A stretch of 64,000 bases of DNA from DASZUK01 sp963745595 (GTDB lineage: Bacteria; Actinomycetota; Acidimicrobiia; Acidimicrobiales; RAAP-2), in the NCBI GenBank assembly GCA_963745595.1, contig CAVUYB010000033.1, forward strand, positions 1-64,000, written 5' to 3'. Shown here piece after piece: positions 9,363-16,781 of the stretch. The notes beneath the pieces were generated by a model. It was not told where the DNA came from. It did no database searches and was given only the letters and a program-made list of their open reading frames with translations. Position numbers and translations under genes: made by a program. Position 1 is the first letter of the stretch; every line of letters starts with the position of its first letter.

Positions 9363-10481
9363 CTAACTCTCGGGGCGATCGCCACCGGCCGGCCGGTGGA
9401 CATCGCCCTTGGCCGGAACCGGCATCGTCGACGCGAACCGGGGGTCGAGCGGGCGAATCCCGTAGTTGGTCCGGAGCTCGTCGATGTCGCCGTCGGCGTG
9501 CTCCCACAGCGACCACGCCGGATCGAACGTGTCGGTCGTCGCCGCCGCCCCGCGGGCCCAGGCCACGAAGAACTTCTCCGGGTCGTACGCGCCAGTGGCG
9601 TGCCGGGCGACCTCGTTCACCTGGGTGCCGACGTGCCAGCTGACGATGACCGGGACGATGTGACCGCTCATCGCGTTGACCTCGTGCATCGTCGCCGTGA
9701 ACGTCGACACGAGGAGCTCGCCCTGGAGGGACGTGTTGTAGCCGCTCAGGAGGTGCGTGGCGTCGTGCCGGGTGGCGAAGTGCTCGTTGAGCGCGCCCGC
9801 GTCGCCGGGGAACGAGAACCCGTAGCGGTCGTAGAAGTCGAAGAAGCTCCGGCCGAGGCTCCCCGGCGGGCAGTCGGCCAACCGCTCGTACGATGCGGCG
9901 AGCGCCGGATCGGCCGCCGCGCCGACGTACGGGGCCAGTGCCCGCTCGACGTCCGCCGGCGACCATTGCTCGTCCCACCCGATGCCCGGGATGCTCCGGA
10001 GGTTCTCCCGCATCATGTCCCGGCCCATCTCGGCCGCGTCGCCGGCCGCCCCGAGCTCGATCTGGTGCAGGTAGTCGCCGGTCACACCGAGCGCGTCCGC
10101 GTACCCCAGCAGCCGGTCGACCTTGGTCCCGTCGAACGTCCCGTCGGCCAGTGCGGCCACGGCCAGGAGCCGGGTGGTCACCTCGGCTTCCCACGGGTCG
10201 GAGACCAGCGACGCCAGCTCGTCGGCCGCCGCCGTCGATGGCACGGTCGACGGCACGACCGTCCCCTCGGTGAGCGCGTGGGCCGCGGTCGGCTGTCCGA
10301 GGACGTAGCGCGACGCCGCCTGCGCCGTTCCCGCCCCGAGGCTCGATAGCGGATCGCGTCCACCGGCGCTCGCCACGACCGCGATGGCCGTGGCGATCGC
10401 CGCCGCCTGCGGCGGGGTGGCCGAGAACACCGCCTTGCGGGCACCCGCGGCCGGGTGTTCGTCAGTCGTTGCCGCCGTCAC
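9363..10481 (-). CDS. Coq4-like protein with N-terminal TerB-like region
   Basis: This protein has about 372 residues. Residues of roughly 75-190 form an all-helical region (VTTRLLAVAALADGTFDGTK) resembling the TerB/DUF533 acidic helical fold. The C-terminal half resembles the COQ4 family: PPGSLGRSFFDFYDRYGF matches the GTLGRxY...HGL element, and the metal/lipid motif HDATHLLSGY matches COQ4's HDxWHVLxG. COQ4 scaffolds ubiquinone synthesis. In an actinobacterium, which uses menaquinone, the role must differ, perhaps in isoprenoid-quinone or lipid handling (inference). The GTG at 10481 is a cautious start; upstream codons would run almost into the neighbouring tRNA. Confidence 0.6.
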   Translation of the reverse strand: MTAATTDEHPAAGARKAVFSATPPQAAAIATAIAVVASAGGRDPLSSLGAGTAQAASRYVLGQPTAAHALTEGTVVPSTVPSTAAADELASLVSDPWEAEVTTRLLAVAALADGTFDGTKVDRLLGYADALGVTGDYLHQIELGAAGDAAEMGRDMMRENLRSIPGIGWDEQWSPADVERALAPYVGAAADPALAASYERLADCPPGSLGRSFFDFYDRYGFSFPGDAGALNEHFATRHDATHLLSGYNTSLQGELLVSTFTATMHEVNAMSGHIVPVIVSWHVGTQVNEVARHATGAYDPEKFFVAWARGAAATTDTFDPAWSLWEHADGDIDELRTNYGIRPLDPRFASTMPVPAKGDVHRPAGGDRPES

Positions 10482-10596
10482 GGGAAACGACAGTACCTGC
10501 CGGCTCGGTATCCGACCGCAGGTAGGAGGGCGTCCGACCGCAGGTGGGGGATCGTGTGAAAATAGAAGATCCTGGTGACAGTAAGTCGCCACGAGA

Positions 10597-10669
10597 AGGG
10601 CCGTAGCTCAGTGGTCAGAGCAGGGGACTCATAATCCCTCGGTCGTGGGTTCGATCCCCACCGGCCCTA
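10597..10669 (+). tRNA. tRNA with CAT anticodon (Ile2 or elongator Met)
   Basis: The cloverleaf is complete: acceptor AGGGCCG/CGGCCCT, D-arm GCTC/GAGC, anticodon stem GGGGA/TCCCT with loop CTCATAA, T-arm GTGGG/CCCAC with TTCGATC, discriminator A. A CAT anticodon means elongator Met, initiator Met or lysidine-modified Ile2. The A1-U72 pair and the GGGGA-CTCATAA-TCCCT arm look most like tRNA-Ile2, which TilS would modify. An initiator is excluded because the GGG/CCC anticodon-stem pattern is incomplete (GGGGA/TCCCT). Confidence 0.9.
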
Positions 10670-10676
10670 CCGACGT

Positions 10677-10724
10677 CCGTGCTACTGATATGCAGCACGG
10701 GCCCCGATGCAGCACGGGCCTTTA
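10677..10724 (+). terminator. hairpins and 14-bp direct repeat after the tRNA
   Basis: A 7-bp stem CCGTGCT (10677-10683) / AGCACGG (10694-10700) follows the tRNA. A second short stem GGCCC/GGGCC (10700-10704/10716-10720) leads into TTTAT. The 14-mer ATGCAGCACGGGCC occurs twice (10690-10703, 10707-10720). This is a plausible terminator between the tRNA and the convergent cyclase gene. Confidence 0.5.
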
Positions 10725-10730
10725 TGGAGC

Positions 10731-11885
10731 TCAGCCGGCGACCAGCCGGTACGCGACCGTCGGTACCTCGAACCCCTTCAGCGTGCTCGGCGGCAGCGGC
10801 TCGAAAGAGAGATCGTCGCCGGTGCGATGGCCGGCGTCGCCGCCGGCCGGCTGACCGAGCTGATCGACGACCCGCCGACGGACGTCGTCGCTGACGACGA
10901 CGGTCTCCGGGCCGGCCAGGCCGACCAACCGGGACGCGAGGTTGACGACGTCGCCGAAGTAGTCGCCGTGGAGCGAGACGACCCGGCCCGCGGCCAGCCC
11001 GACCCGGGCCGGCGGCACGCCGTCCTCGCCGGCCAGCTCGGTCAGCAATTCGACCGCGGTCCGGCAGGCGCCGGTGGCGTCGGCGGCGACGAACATGGCG
11101 CCGTCGCCGAGCAGCTTGACGACCTGCCCGTCGTGCCGGCTGAGGACGCGGTCGAGGACGGTCTCGAACCGGTTCACGAGCTGTTCGAGCGCCCGCACGG
11201 TGAGCGTCCGCGACAGTCCGGTGTAGTCGACGAGATCGACGAAGCCGACGGTCAGGTCACGGCCCGCCGACGAGCTCTCCGGGTCGAACAGCCAGCTCCG
11301 CGAGGCCGCGGCGACGAGGTGCCGGAGGAAGACGGCCCCCACCGCGTCGAGGAACGCCGGGAGCTCCTCGTCAACGAGCTCGGAGTACTCGGCGACGATC
11401 TCCGCGTAGCCGGTCCCCGTCGTCCGACGGGGCATCTCGAACTGGACCCGGAAAGCGTCGACGACGGCTTGGGCCAGCCGGGCGGTGCTGCTGCCGATGA
11501 CCCGGACGAGCCCGAGGATGGCGTCCTCGCCGAGCAGGTCGTGCCCGGCGCCGGCCAGCAGCGAGAGCGCGTCGACCTCCTCCGGGGTCAGCCGGGGCAC
11601 ATCGTCGCCGGGCGTCGGGAAACCGAGGGCGCTCCATACGTCCGCCGCCTCGGCCGTCGACAGGCCGGCCTCGGTGACCGCCTCGGCGAACGGCCGCGTC
11701 GTCGTCTCGCCGCGCAGCGTCAGCTCCAGCGCCAGGCCGCCGAGCGTCCCGGCCTCGGTGGCCGCGACGAGATCCTCCGGTCGCGCTCCCTGGTCGAGGA
11801 GGTCGCGGAGGAGCCGGAGGCGGTCGGCGGCGTCCGGCGCGGCCGGGTCGTAGACCCCCAGTCGCTCCAAGTCGGCAGCCTCCAC
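10731..11885 (-). CDS. class III adenylate/guanylate cyclase
   Basis: This 384-residue protein starts at GTG 11885; in-frame codons further upstream run into the divergent ligase gene. The N-terminal half is helical (LERLGVYDP, LTLRGETTTRPFAEAV) and resembles the pAC_N-type regulatory domain found on actinobacterial cyclases. The C-terminal domain (about residues 195-384) is a class III cyclase. It has the first metal aspartate in VGFVDLVDYTGL, the second in VKLLGDGAMFV, and the transition-state segment GDYFGDVVNLASR with Asn and Arg. It converts ATP (or GTP) to the cyclic nucleotide and works as a dimer. It has no membrane segment, so it is cytosolic. Substrate choice is not certain. Confidence 0.9.
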   Translation of the reverse strand: MEAADLERLGVYDPAAPDAADRLRLLRDLLDQGARPEDLVAATEAGTLGGLALELTLRGETTTRPFAEAVTEAGLSTAEAADVWSALGFPTPGDDVPRLTPEEVDALSLLAGAGHDLLGEDAILGLVRVIGSSTARLAQAVVDAFRVQFEMPRRTTGTGYAEIVAEYSELVDEELPAFLDAVGAVFLRHLVAAASRSWLFDPESSSAGRDLTVGFVDLVDYTGLSRTLTVRALEQLVNRFETVLDRVLSRHDGQVVKLLGDGAMFVAADATGACRTAVELLTELAGEDGVPPARVGLAAGRVVSLHGDYFGDVVNLASRLVGLAGPETVVVSDDVRRRVVDQLGQPAGGDAGHRTGDDLSFEPLPPSTLKGFEVPTVAYRLVAG

Positions 11886-12062
11886 CGCGTCAGCATACGG
11901 ACGGCCTACCCAGGTCGGCGGGTGAAGCGCCCGGGCCGGCCGGACCGGCCGGCCGGGATGGCCCGTCTGACCCGTAGGGCCGACAGCCTGGCCCGACGGC
12001 CTGGCCCGGCCCCCAGGGTGGTGGACGGCCTGACGGGCTGGAAGGCAGGGTAGGAGATGGTC

Positions 12063-13091
12063 ATGGACCGCACGGCACGGCTGACGCTCCTGGCCGGGCT
12101 GCCGGCCGACGAGCAGCAACTGCTGCGGGCCGGACCGCCACCGGATTGGGTGGCCCCGACGTTGGCCACGCTCACTGATCGACGGTTCTCGGACCAACGC
12201 TGGCTCTACGAGCGCAAGCTCGATGGCGAGCGCTGCCTGGCCTTCGTCGCCGGCGACGACGTCCGGCTGTGGTCCCGGAACCGCAAGGCGCTCGACGGTA
12301 CGTACCCCGAGATCGTCGATGCCCTGGCCGACCAGGACGGCGACTGGATCGTCGATGGCGAGGTCGTCGCGTTGCACCGGGGACAGACCAGCTTCAGCCG
12401 GCTCCAGCAGCGAATGGGGCTCACCGACCCGGCCGTCGCCCGGCAGAGCCCGGTGGCGGTCGTCTACTTCCTCTTCGATCTGCTCCGGCTGGATGGGTTC
12501 GACACGACCGGCCTGCCGCTGCGCACCCGGAAGTCGTTGCTGCGCCAGATCGTCCACTTCGACGGCCCCCTACGGTTCACGGTCCACCGGAACGGCGACG
12601 GCGAGGCGTACTACACGGCGGCCTGCGCCCGAGGCTGGGAGGGCGTGATCGCCAAGCGGGCCGACGGCCGCTACCGGGCCGGGCGTTCGCCGGAGTGGCT
12701 CAAGTTCAAGTGCGCGGCGGGCCAGGAGCTCGTCGTCGGCGGCTTCACCGACCCGTCGGGCAGCCGGAGCGGCTTCGGCGCGCTGCTCGTCGGCTACTAC
12801 CGCGACGGCGAGCTCGTCTACGCCGGCAAGGTCGGCACCGGTTACGACGAGCGGACCCTGACCTCGCTGCGGCACCGCCTCGACGGACTGGTCGTCGCCC
12901 GATCGCCGTTCGCCCGGGCCGGCGGGCCGACCGAGCGGGCCCATTGGGTGCGGCCCGAGCTCGTCGGCCAGTTCGGTTTCGCGGAGTGGACCGACGACGG
13001 GAAGCTCCGCCACCCCCGGTTCCTCGGTCTGCGGGACGACAAGGCGCCCGGCGACGTCGTCCGGGAGCGACCGTCAGGTGCCCGGCCGTGA
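12063..13091 (+). CDS. ATP-dependent DNA ligase (LigC/LigD-ligase type)
   Basis: This 342-residue enzyme seals DNA nicks using ATP. Motif I is ERKLDGERC, and Lys52 is the predicted AMP-accepting lysine. Later motifs are seen in WIVDGEVVA, VYFLFDLL, EGVIAKRADGRY and WLKFKC, followed by an OB-fold C-terminal domain (LVVGGFTDPSG, GKVGTGYDE). Length and order fit stand-alone LigC-like or LigD-ligase-domain enzymes used in non-homologous end joining. No Ku, polymerase or nuclease domain is in the window. ATG 12063 is preferred over ATG 12057 because GTAGGAG ends directly before 12057, leaving proper spacing only to 12063. Confidence 0.93.
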   Translation: MDRTARLTLLAGLPADEQQLLRAGPPPDWVAPTLATLTDRRFSDQRWLYERKLDGERCLAFVAGDDVRLWSRNRKALDGTYPEIVDALADQDGDWIVDGEVVALHRGQTSFSRLQQRMGLTDPAVARQSPVAVVYFLFDLLRLDGFDTTGLPLRTRKSLLRQIVHFDGPLRFTVHRNGDGEAYYTAACARGWEGVIAKRADGRYRAGRSPEWLKFKCAAGQELVVGGFTDPSGSRSGFGALLVGYYRDGELVYAGKVGTGYDERTLTSLRHRLDGLVVARSPFARAGGPTERAHWVRPELVGQFGFAEWTDDGKLRHPRFLGLRDDKAPGDVVRERPSGARP

Positions 13092-13211
13092 GCCGTTCCC
13101 ACTGTCGGCGTACCGACCGTGGAGGGCTCCTTGCCGGCAACCGTTTTGCAACTGAACGAGCACCGGCGGCACGTAGGCTCGAGGCGACGCAATGGGGGAC
13201 TCGGTGACGGG

Positions 13212-13838
13212 GTGACGGTTCCGATGCCCGGGACGGGGGGACTCGATGCGGCGCTGGTCGCCGTGGTCGACGGCGCGCGCCGGTTCGTCGAGCAGCTCGG
13301 CGCCGCGCCGTGCCTCGTCCTCGCGCTCGCCGGTTCAGAGACCCGGGCCGCGTTCGACCTGGTCTGGCGGGACGACGTCGAGCGGGACGTCCTCGTCACC
13401 GCGCTGACGACGGTGGCCTTGGCGGTCGGGGCCGACGGGTTGGCGGCCGCGGTCGTCGGCGACGTCCCCGATCGACCGGACGTGGCGCGGCCCGACCACC
13501 GCGCCGCCATCGTCGGACTGACGGTCACGGCGGACGGCGTCGTCGCCCGCCGGCTCGTCCGATTTGCCCCGACCGCCGGCGGCTGGGAGATCGGCGACCC
13601 TGAGCCCTACGACAGGGGGCCCGGCGACAGGGGGCCCGGCGACATGGGGTCCGGGGACGTCGAGCCCGGCGACGTCCGGCTCGGCGGCGACCTCGGCCAG
13701 CTCTTCGGGCCCGCCGCCGCCGCCTTCCGGGCCGACGGTGCATACGTCCCGCTGCCGGCCGAGGTGACCGCCGCCTACGTCAACCTCCGCGAAGCCGGCT
13801 GCGTCGTCCGGACCGACGGCCCCCTAACAGCCTCGTGA
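13212..13838 (+). CDS. hypothetical protein
   Basis: This protein of about 208 residues (start GTG 13212 or ATG 13224) has no family I recognise. It looks soluble, with alternating beta/helical segments (FDLVWRDDVERDVLVTALT) and a C-terminal part ending AAYVNLREAGCVVRTDG. An Asp/Gly/Pro tandem stretch near residues 135-160 (repeats of GPGD) is encoded by short DNA repeats at about 13613-13680. It lies between the ligase and the first flagellar promoter and is not obviously linked to either. Confidence 0.6.
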   Translation: MTVPMPGTGGLDAALVAVVDGARRFVEQLGAAPCLVLALAGSETRAAFDLVWRDDVERDVLVTALTTVALAVGADGLAAAVVGDVPDRPDVARPDHRAAIVGLTVTADGVVARRLVRFAPTAGGWEIGDPEPYDRGPGDRGPGDMGSGDVEPGDVRLGGDLGQLFGPAAAAFRADGAYVPLPAEVTAAYVNLREAGCVVRTDGPLTAS

Positions 13839-13884
13839 TCGCCGCTCCTGATCACTTCCGGCGACACTATTCCTGAAATTCCTG

Positions 13885-13911
13885 TCAAGTAGGCGGGCCG
13901 GCGCGCCGATG
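13885..13911 (+). promoter_or_regulatory. FliA (sigma-28) promoter for sigma-28 gene 1
   Basis: The -35 is TCAAG (13885-13889), followed by a 15-nt spacer and the -10 GCCGATG (13905-13911). Spacing and sequence match the five other sites in this window, and the -10 matches the classical sigma-28 box GCCGATAA. It precedes a sigma-28 gene, which suggests autoregulation. Confidence 0.75.
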
Positions 13912-14077
13912 ACCGTTGAGGAAAACGCGATCACCCTGTCCAGAACTCCCTCCATCACGCCCGTCACCACCCTTTTTCGCCGCGAGAGAGAACCCCGGAG
14001 ATGCCCGTGCCCGGCCCGTACCACCCACGTCGAACGGACGGCCGACGGTGCTCGGCCGAGAACGGGCGGCGACCGTC

Positions 14078-14929
14078 GTGACCGTGGCGGACCGACCGGT
14101 CGGGGTCGCGACGCCGGACGACGAGGACGTCGCCGCCCTCTGGCGCTCGTTCAAGCAGGACGGCAGCACGTCGGCCAGGAGCCGACTGGTGCACCTCTAC
14201 TATCCGCTCGTCAAGCACGTCGCCCGGAACGTCGCGTCGTCGCTCTCCCGCCAGGCCGAGCTCGACGATCTCGAGGGCTATGGCGCAGAGGGGTTGATCG
14301 ACGCCATCGACCGGTTCGACCCGGGCCGGGGTGTCCAGTTCCCGACGTTCGCCGCCCACCGGATCCGCGGCGCCATCTACGACGGGATCCGTAGCGTCGA
14401 CTGGGTGCCTCGCAGCGTCCGTCGCAAAGCCCGGGAGCTCCAGGAGGTCCAGTCGGAGCTCAGCGCCACGTACGGCCGGCAGCCGACCGAAGAAGAAGAA
14501 GCGATGGCGCTCGACCTCAAGGTCAGTGCCCTCCGCCACAGCAAGGCCCAGGTGGCGACGGCGTTCGTCGCGTCACTCGACGCGCCCGCCCATCCCGAGG
14601 GTGGCCCGTCGACCGAGCCCGGGGACGGGGCCGACGAACCGCTCACGGCCTACCTGTCCCGTGAGGCCGGCCACACCGTGCGGGCCGCGATGTGCCGGCT
14701 GACCGAGCGTGAACGCACTGTCGCCACCCTCAGCTTCGGCCAGGGGATGACGCTGGCCGAGATCGGCAAGACGCTCGGTGTGACCGAGAGCCGGGCCTGC
14801 CAGATCCGCAGCAGCGCGCTGAACCGGCTACGGATCTACATGCGGTCGCAGGGCATGGGCCCCGAAGGCGACTCGGCCGAGGAACGGCTCGTCGCGCCGG
14901 TCAGAGAGGTCGTCGACCAGGTCGGTTGA
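14078..14929 (+). CDS. fliA: FliA/WhiG-family sigma-28 factor (copy 1)
   Basis: This sigma factor of about 283 residues directs RNA polymerase to flagellar promoters. Region 2 is clear (RLVHLYYPLVKHVARNVAS, then DLEGYGAEGLIDAIDRFDPG and FPTFAAHRIRGAI). Region 3 follows (WVPRSVRRKARELQ), and region 4 ends the protein (RERTVATLSFGQGMTLAEIG, then a helix-turn-helix with ESRACQIRSSALNRLR). GTG 14078 is chosen because it begins the conserved part just after the leader of the FliA promoter at 13885; GTG 14048 is an alternative. It faces a second sigma-28 gene, and its 3' end overlaps the tail of the intervening short sigma gene by 94 bp. Confidence 0.92.
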   Translation: MTVADRPVGVATPDDEDVAALWRSFKQDGSTSARSRLVHLYYPLVKHVARNVASSLSRQAELDDLEGYGAEGLIDAIDRFDPGRGVQFPTFAAHRIRGAIYDGIRSVDWVPRSVRRKARELQEVQSELSATYGRQPTEEEEAMALDLKVSALRHSKAQVATAFVASLDAPAHPEGGPSTEPGDGADEPLTAYLSREAGHTVRAAMCRLTERERTVATLSFGQGMTLAEIGKTLGVTESRACQIRSSALNRLRIYMRSQGMGPEGDSAEERLVAPVREVVDQVG

Positions 14930-15516
14930 CCCGGCCGGGTGATCCGGGCGATCCGTCGCCGGTAGTGATCGACGGCGGCCGGGCCCGGCTCGAGCCAGCG
15001 GTCTTCGACGACCGCGGTGAGGGAGCCTTTGCTGGTCGCCCCGGCCGACAACGAGTCCCCGACGATGGTGGCCCAGCGCTGGGTGATCGCCCGGTGTACC
15101 CACCACTCGGCGTACGCCGAGAACCGGACACCGCGACGCCCGTCGAAACGATCGGCCGCGTGGACGAGCGCGGCGTTGCCGGCCTGCACCAGCTCGACGA
15201 AGACCTGGGTCGTCGGGACCGGGTAGCGACGGACCTCGGCCATCACGAGCCGCAGGTTGGCCTCGACGAACGTCCGCCGGGCCCGCTCGCCGTCGTCGGC
15301 GACGGCCTCGAGCCGGGCCCGCTCGGCGCCGGTCACTCCGCCGGAACCAGCCGGTCGGCCTGGACCGGCCAGCTGGCTGGGACCGGCCAGCCGTAGCTGC
15401 GCCTCGGCGCCAGCGGCCACCGCCCGGGCCAGCCGTAGCTGGTCCGGATAGGAGAGCAGATCGAGCTGTCCGACCTCCTGCTCGTAGTGGTGCAGGCGCT
15501 CGTCGCGATCGGGCAT
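14836..15516 (-). CDS. truncated sigma-70-like protein (regions 1.2 and 2 only)
   Basis: This 226-residue protein matches primary-type sigma factors in region 1.2 (YEQEVGQLDLLSYPDQLRLA) and region 2 (EANLRLVMAEVRRYPV, then ELVQAGNAALVHAADRFD and GVRFSAYAEWWVHRAIT). It then ends in a low-complexity tail without region 3 or 4. A Gly/Pro insertion lies at about residues 45-65. Without region 4 it cannot recognise a -35 box in the usual way. It could be a partial sigma factor, a regulator that competes for the beta' clamp, or a decayed gene. Its ATG shares one base with the stop of sigma-28 gene 2 (TGATG), so the two are translationally coupled. Confidence 0.8.
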   Translation of the reverse strand: MPDRDERLHHYEQEVGQLDLLSYPDQLRLARAVAAGAEAQLRLAGPSQLAGPGRPAGSGGVTGAERARLEAVADDGERARRTFVEANLRLVMAEVRRYPVPTTQVFVELVQAGNAALVHAADRFDGRRGVRFSAYAEWWVHRAITQRWATIVGDSLSAGATSKGSLTAVVEDRWLEPGPAAVDHYRRRIARITRPGQPTWSTTSLTGATSRSSAESPSGPMPCDRM

Positions 15517-16325
15517 CAGGACGCGGGCTCGCCGGCCCGCATGCGATCGAGCATCGACCGGATGGCGCGGGACCGGATGCGCGAGACCCGGCCCTCGGAG
15601 ACGCCGAGGACGTCGGCGATCTCGCGCAGCGTCAGCTCGTCGAAGTAGTACAGCTCGAGCACCTGCCGCTGGCGGTCCGGCAGGTCGGCGATCCCCTCGC
15701 GGAGCACTCGGAGCTCCTCGGCCGCCTCGAAGGCGGCGGCCGGGTCGGTCGAGTGGTCGAGCAGGTGATCGGCTTCGTCCAGCTGGAGCTCGTCGACGGT
15801 GCCCCGAGCCACGTGGACCCGCAAGCGCTCGAACGCCTGCCGCGAGATGCCCATCTCGGCGACGATCTCGTCCGTGGTCGGCGCGCGCTTGAGCCTGGTT
15901 TCGAGCTGAGCCGACGCGGTCGCCAGGGCTCGGGCCCGGGCCCGCACGGATCGTGGCGCCCAGTCGTCGGAACGGACGGCGTCGAGGATCGCCCCTTTGA
16001 TGCGGGGGACGGCGAACGTCTCGAACTGGACGCCCCGGTCCGGCTCGAACCGGTCGATGGCGTCGACCAGCCCGAAGACTCCCCAGTGGGTCAGTGAGTC
16101 GCGCTCGACGTGTCCGGGGAGCAGGGGCAGCATCCGGGCGGCGACGTAGCGAACGAGCGACAGGTACGCCGCGGTGAGCTCTGCCCGAACATCGCGGTCG
16201 CGGCCGTCGAAGAATCGCTGCCAGAGGGCGGCCGTGGTCGTGAGCGGCTCGGCCACTGGGCCATCGCCCAGGCCGAGGCCGTCCTCACTGCTCTGTGGCC
16301 ACGCCGACACCGTAGCTGCAGACAT
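15516..16325 (-). CDS. FliA-family sigma-28 factor (copy 2)
   Basis: This is a 269-residue sigma-28 factor. ATG 16325 is chosen because AGGAGG precedes it. Region 2 (TAAYLSLVRYVAARMLP, then GVFGLVDAIDRFEPD and FETFAVPRIKGAILDAVR), region 3 (WAPRSVRARARALATA, then PTTDEIVAEMGIS) and region 4 (LPDRQRQVLELYYFDELTLR, then a helix-turn-helix IADVLGVSEGRVSRIRSRA) are all present. It is divergent from flbD-motAB and followed by the short sigma gene. A second sigma-28 may serve a different promoter class or act at a different stage. No FlgM-like anti-sigma is seen in the window. Confidence 0.9.
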   Translation of the reverse strand: MSAATVSAWPQSSEDGLGLGDGPVAEPLTTTAALWQRFFDGRDRDVRAELTAAYLSLVRYVAARMLPLLPGHVERDSLTHWGVFGLVDAIDRFEPDRGVQFETFAVPRIKGAILDAVRSDDWAPRSVRARARALATASAQLETRLKRAPTTDEIVAEMGISRQAFERLRVHVARGTVDELQLDEADHLLDHSTDPAAAFEAAEELRVLREGIADLPDRQRQVLELYYFDELTLREIADVLGVSEGRVSRIRSRAIRSMLDRMRAGEPAS

Positions 16326-16401
16326 CTGGTTGGGACCTCCTAGGACCAGAAACGTATAGGACGCCGCCCGGCGAAGCGAACGGGGGTTGGAGCAGGCCCG
16401 T

Positions 16402-16428
16402 TCAAGATCGCCCGGGCCGGTGCCGATA
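16402..16428 (+). promoter_or_regulatory. FliA promoter for the flbD-motA-motB unit
   Basis: TCAAG (16402-16406), a 15-nt spacer, then GCCGATA (16422-16428). This is the perfect form of the motif shared by six sites. It lies in the divergent intergenic region, about 60 nt before the flbD start. Confidence 0.8.
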
Positions 16429-16490
16429 GGGCCTGCGGGGTCCCCCGTGCCCGCCGCCCTCTCGGGCGGGCGCACCCGAGAGGCAGGGTC

Positions 16491-16781
16491 ATGATCATCG
16501 TCACCAACCTGAAGGGCGAGTCGATCGCCATCAACGACGAGCTGATCGAACGGGTCGAGGGGGACCGGGAGGCCCGGATCATCCTGACCGGGGGGGCCCG
16601 CTACATCGTCGCCGAGTCGCTCGACGAGGTCGTCCGGCGGTCGCGGGAGGACCGGGCGGTCGTGCGGGCGGCGGCCCGCCAGCTGCTGGACGGCGCCGTC
16701 CCGGGCGACGGCGCCGCTCTCCGCCTCCTCACCGCCGACGCGTCCGACCCGCCGGAGGCGACCGAAGGCGAGACGCCGTGA
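16491..16781 (+). CDS. flbD: FlbD family flagellar protein
   Basis: This 96-residue protein begins MIIVTNLKGESIAINDELIE, the hallmark of the small FlbD family found between hook and motor genes in many Gram-positive and spirochaete clusters. The family's role is unclear, and these proteins are distinct from the Caulobacter FlbD response regulator. It is about 65 residues of core domain (ending with the VVRRSRED helix) plus a variable acidic tail. Its stop overlaps the motA start by four bases, placing it at the head of the motor operon. Confidence 0.9.
   Translation: MIIVTNLKGESIAINDELIERVEGDREARIILTGGARYIVAESLDEVVRRSREDRAVVRAAARQLLDGAVPGDGAALRLLTADASDPPEATEGETP

Noticed and set aside
10509..10552. 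repeat CCGACCGCAGGT upstream of the Coq4-like gene as an operator
   Set aside because: Two short imperfect copies in GC-rich DNA without symmetry or a matching regulator gene are not enough to call a site.
12057..13091. a full LigD-type repair protein
   Set aside because: Only the ligase and OB domains are present. No polymerase or phosphoesterase domain and no Ku gene lies nearby.
15753..16097. plus-strand open frames over the sigma-28 copy 2 gene
   Set aside because: They are shadows of the sigma factor gene, with Gly/Arg/Pro-biased composition and no ribosome site.
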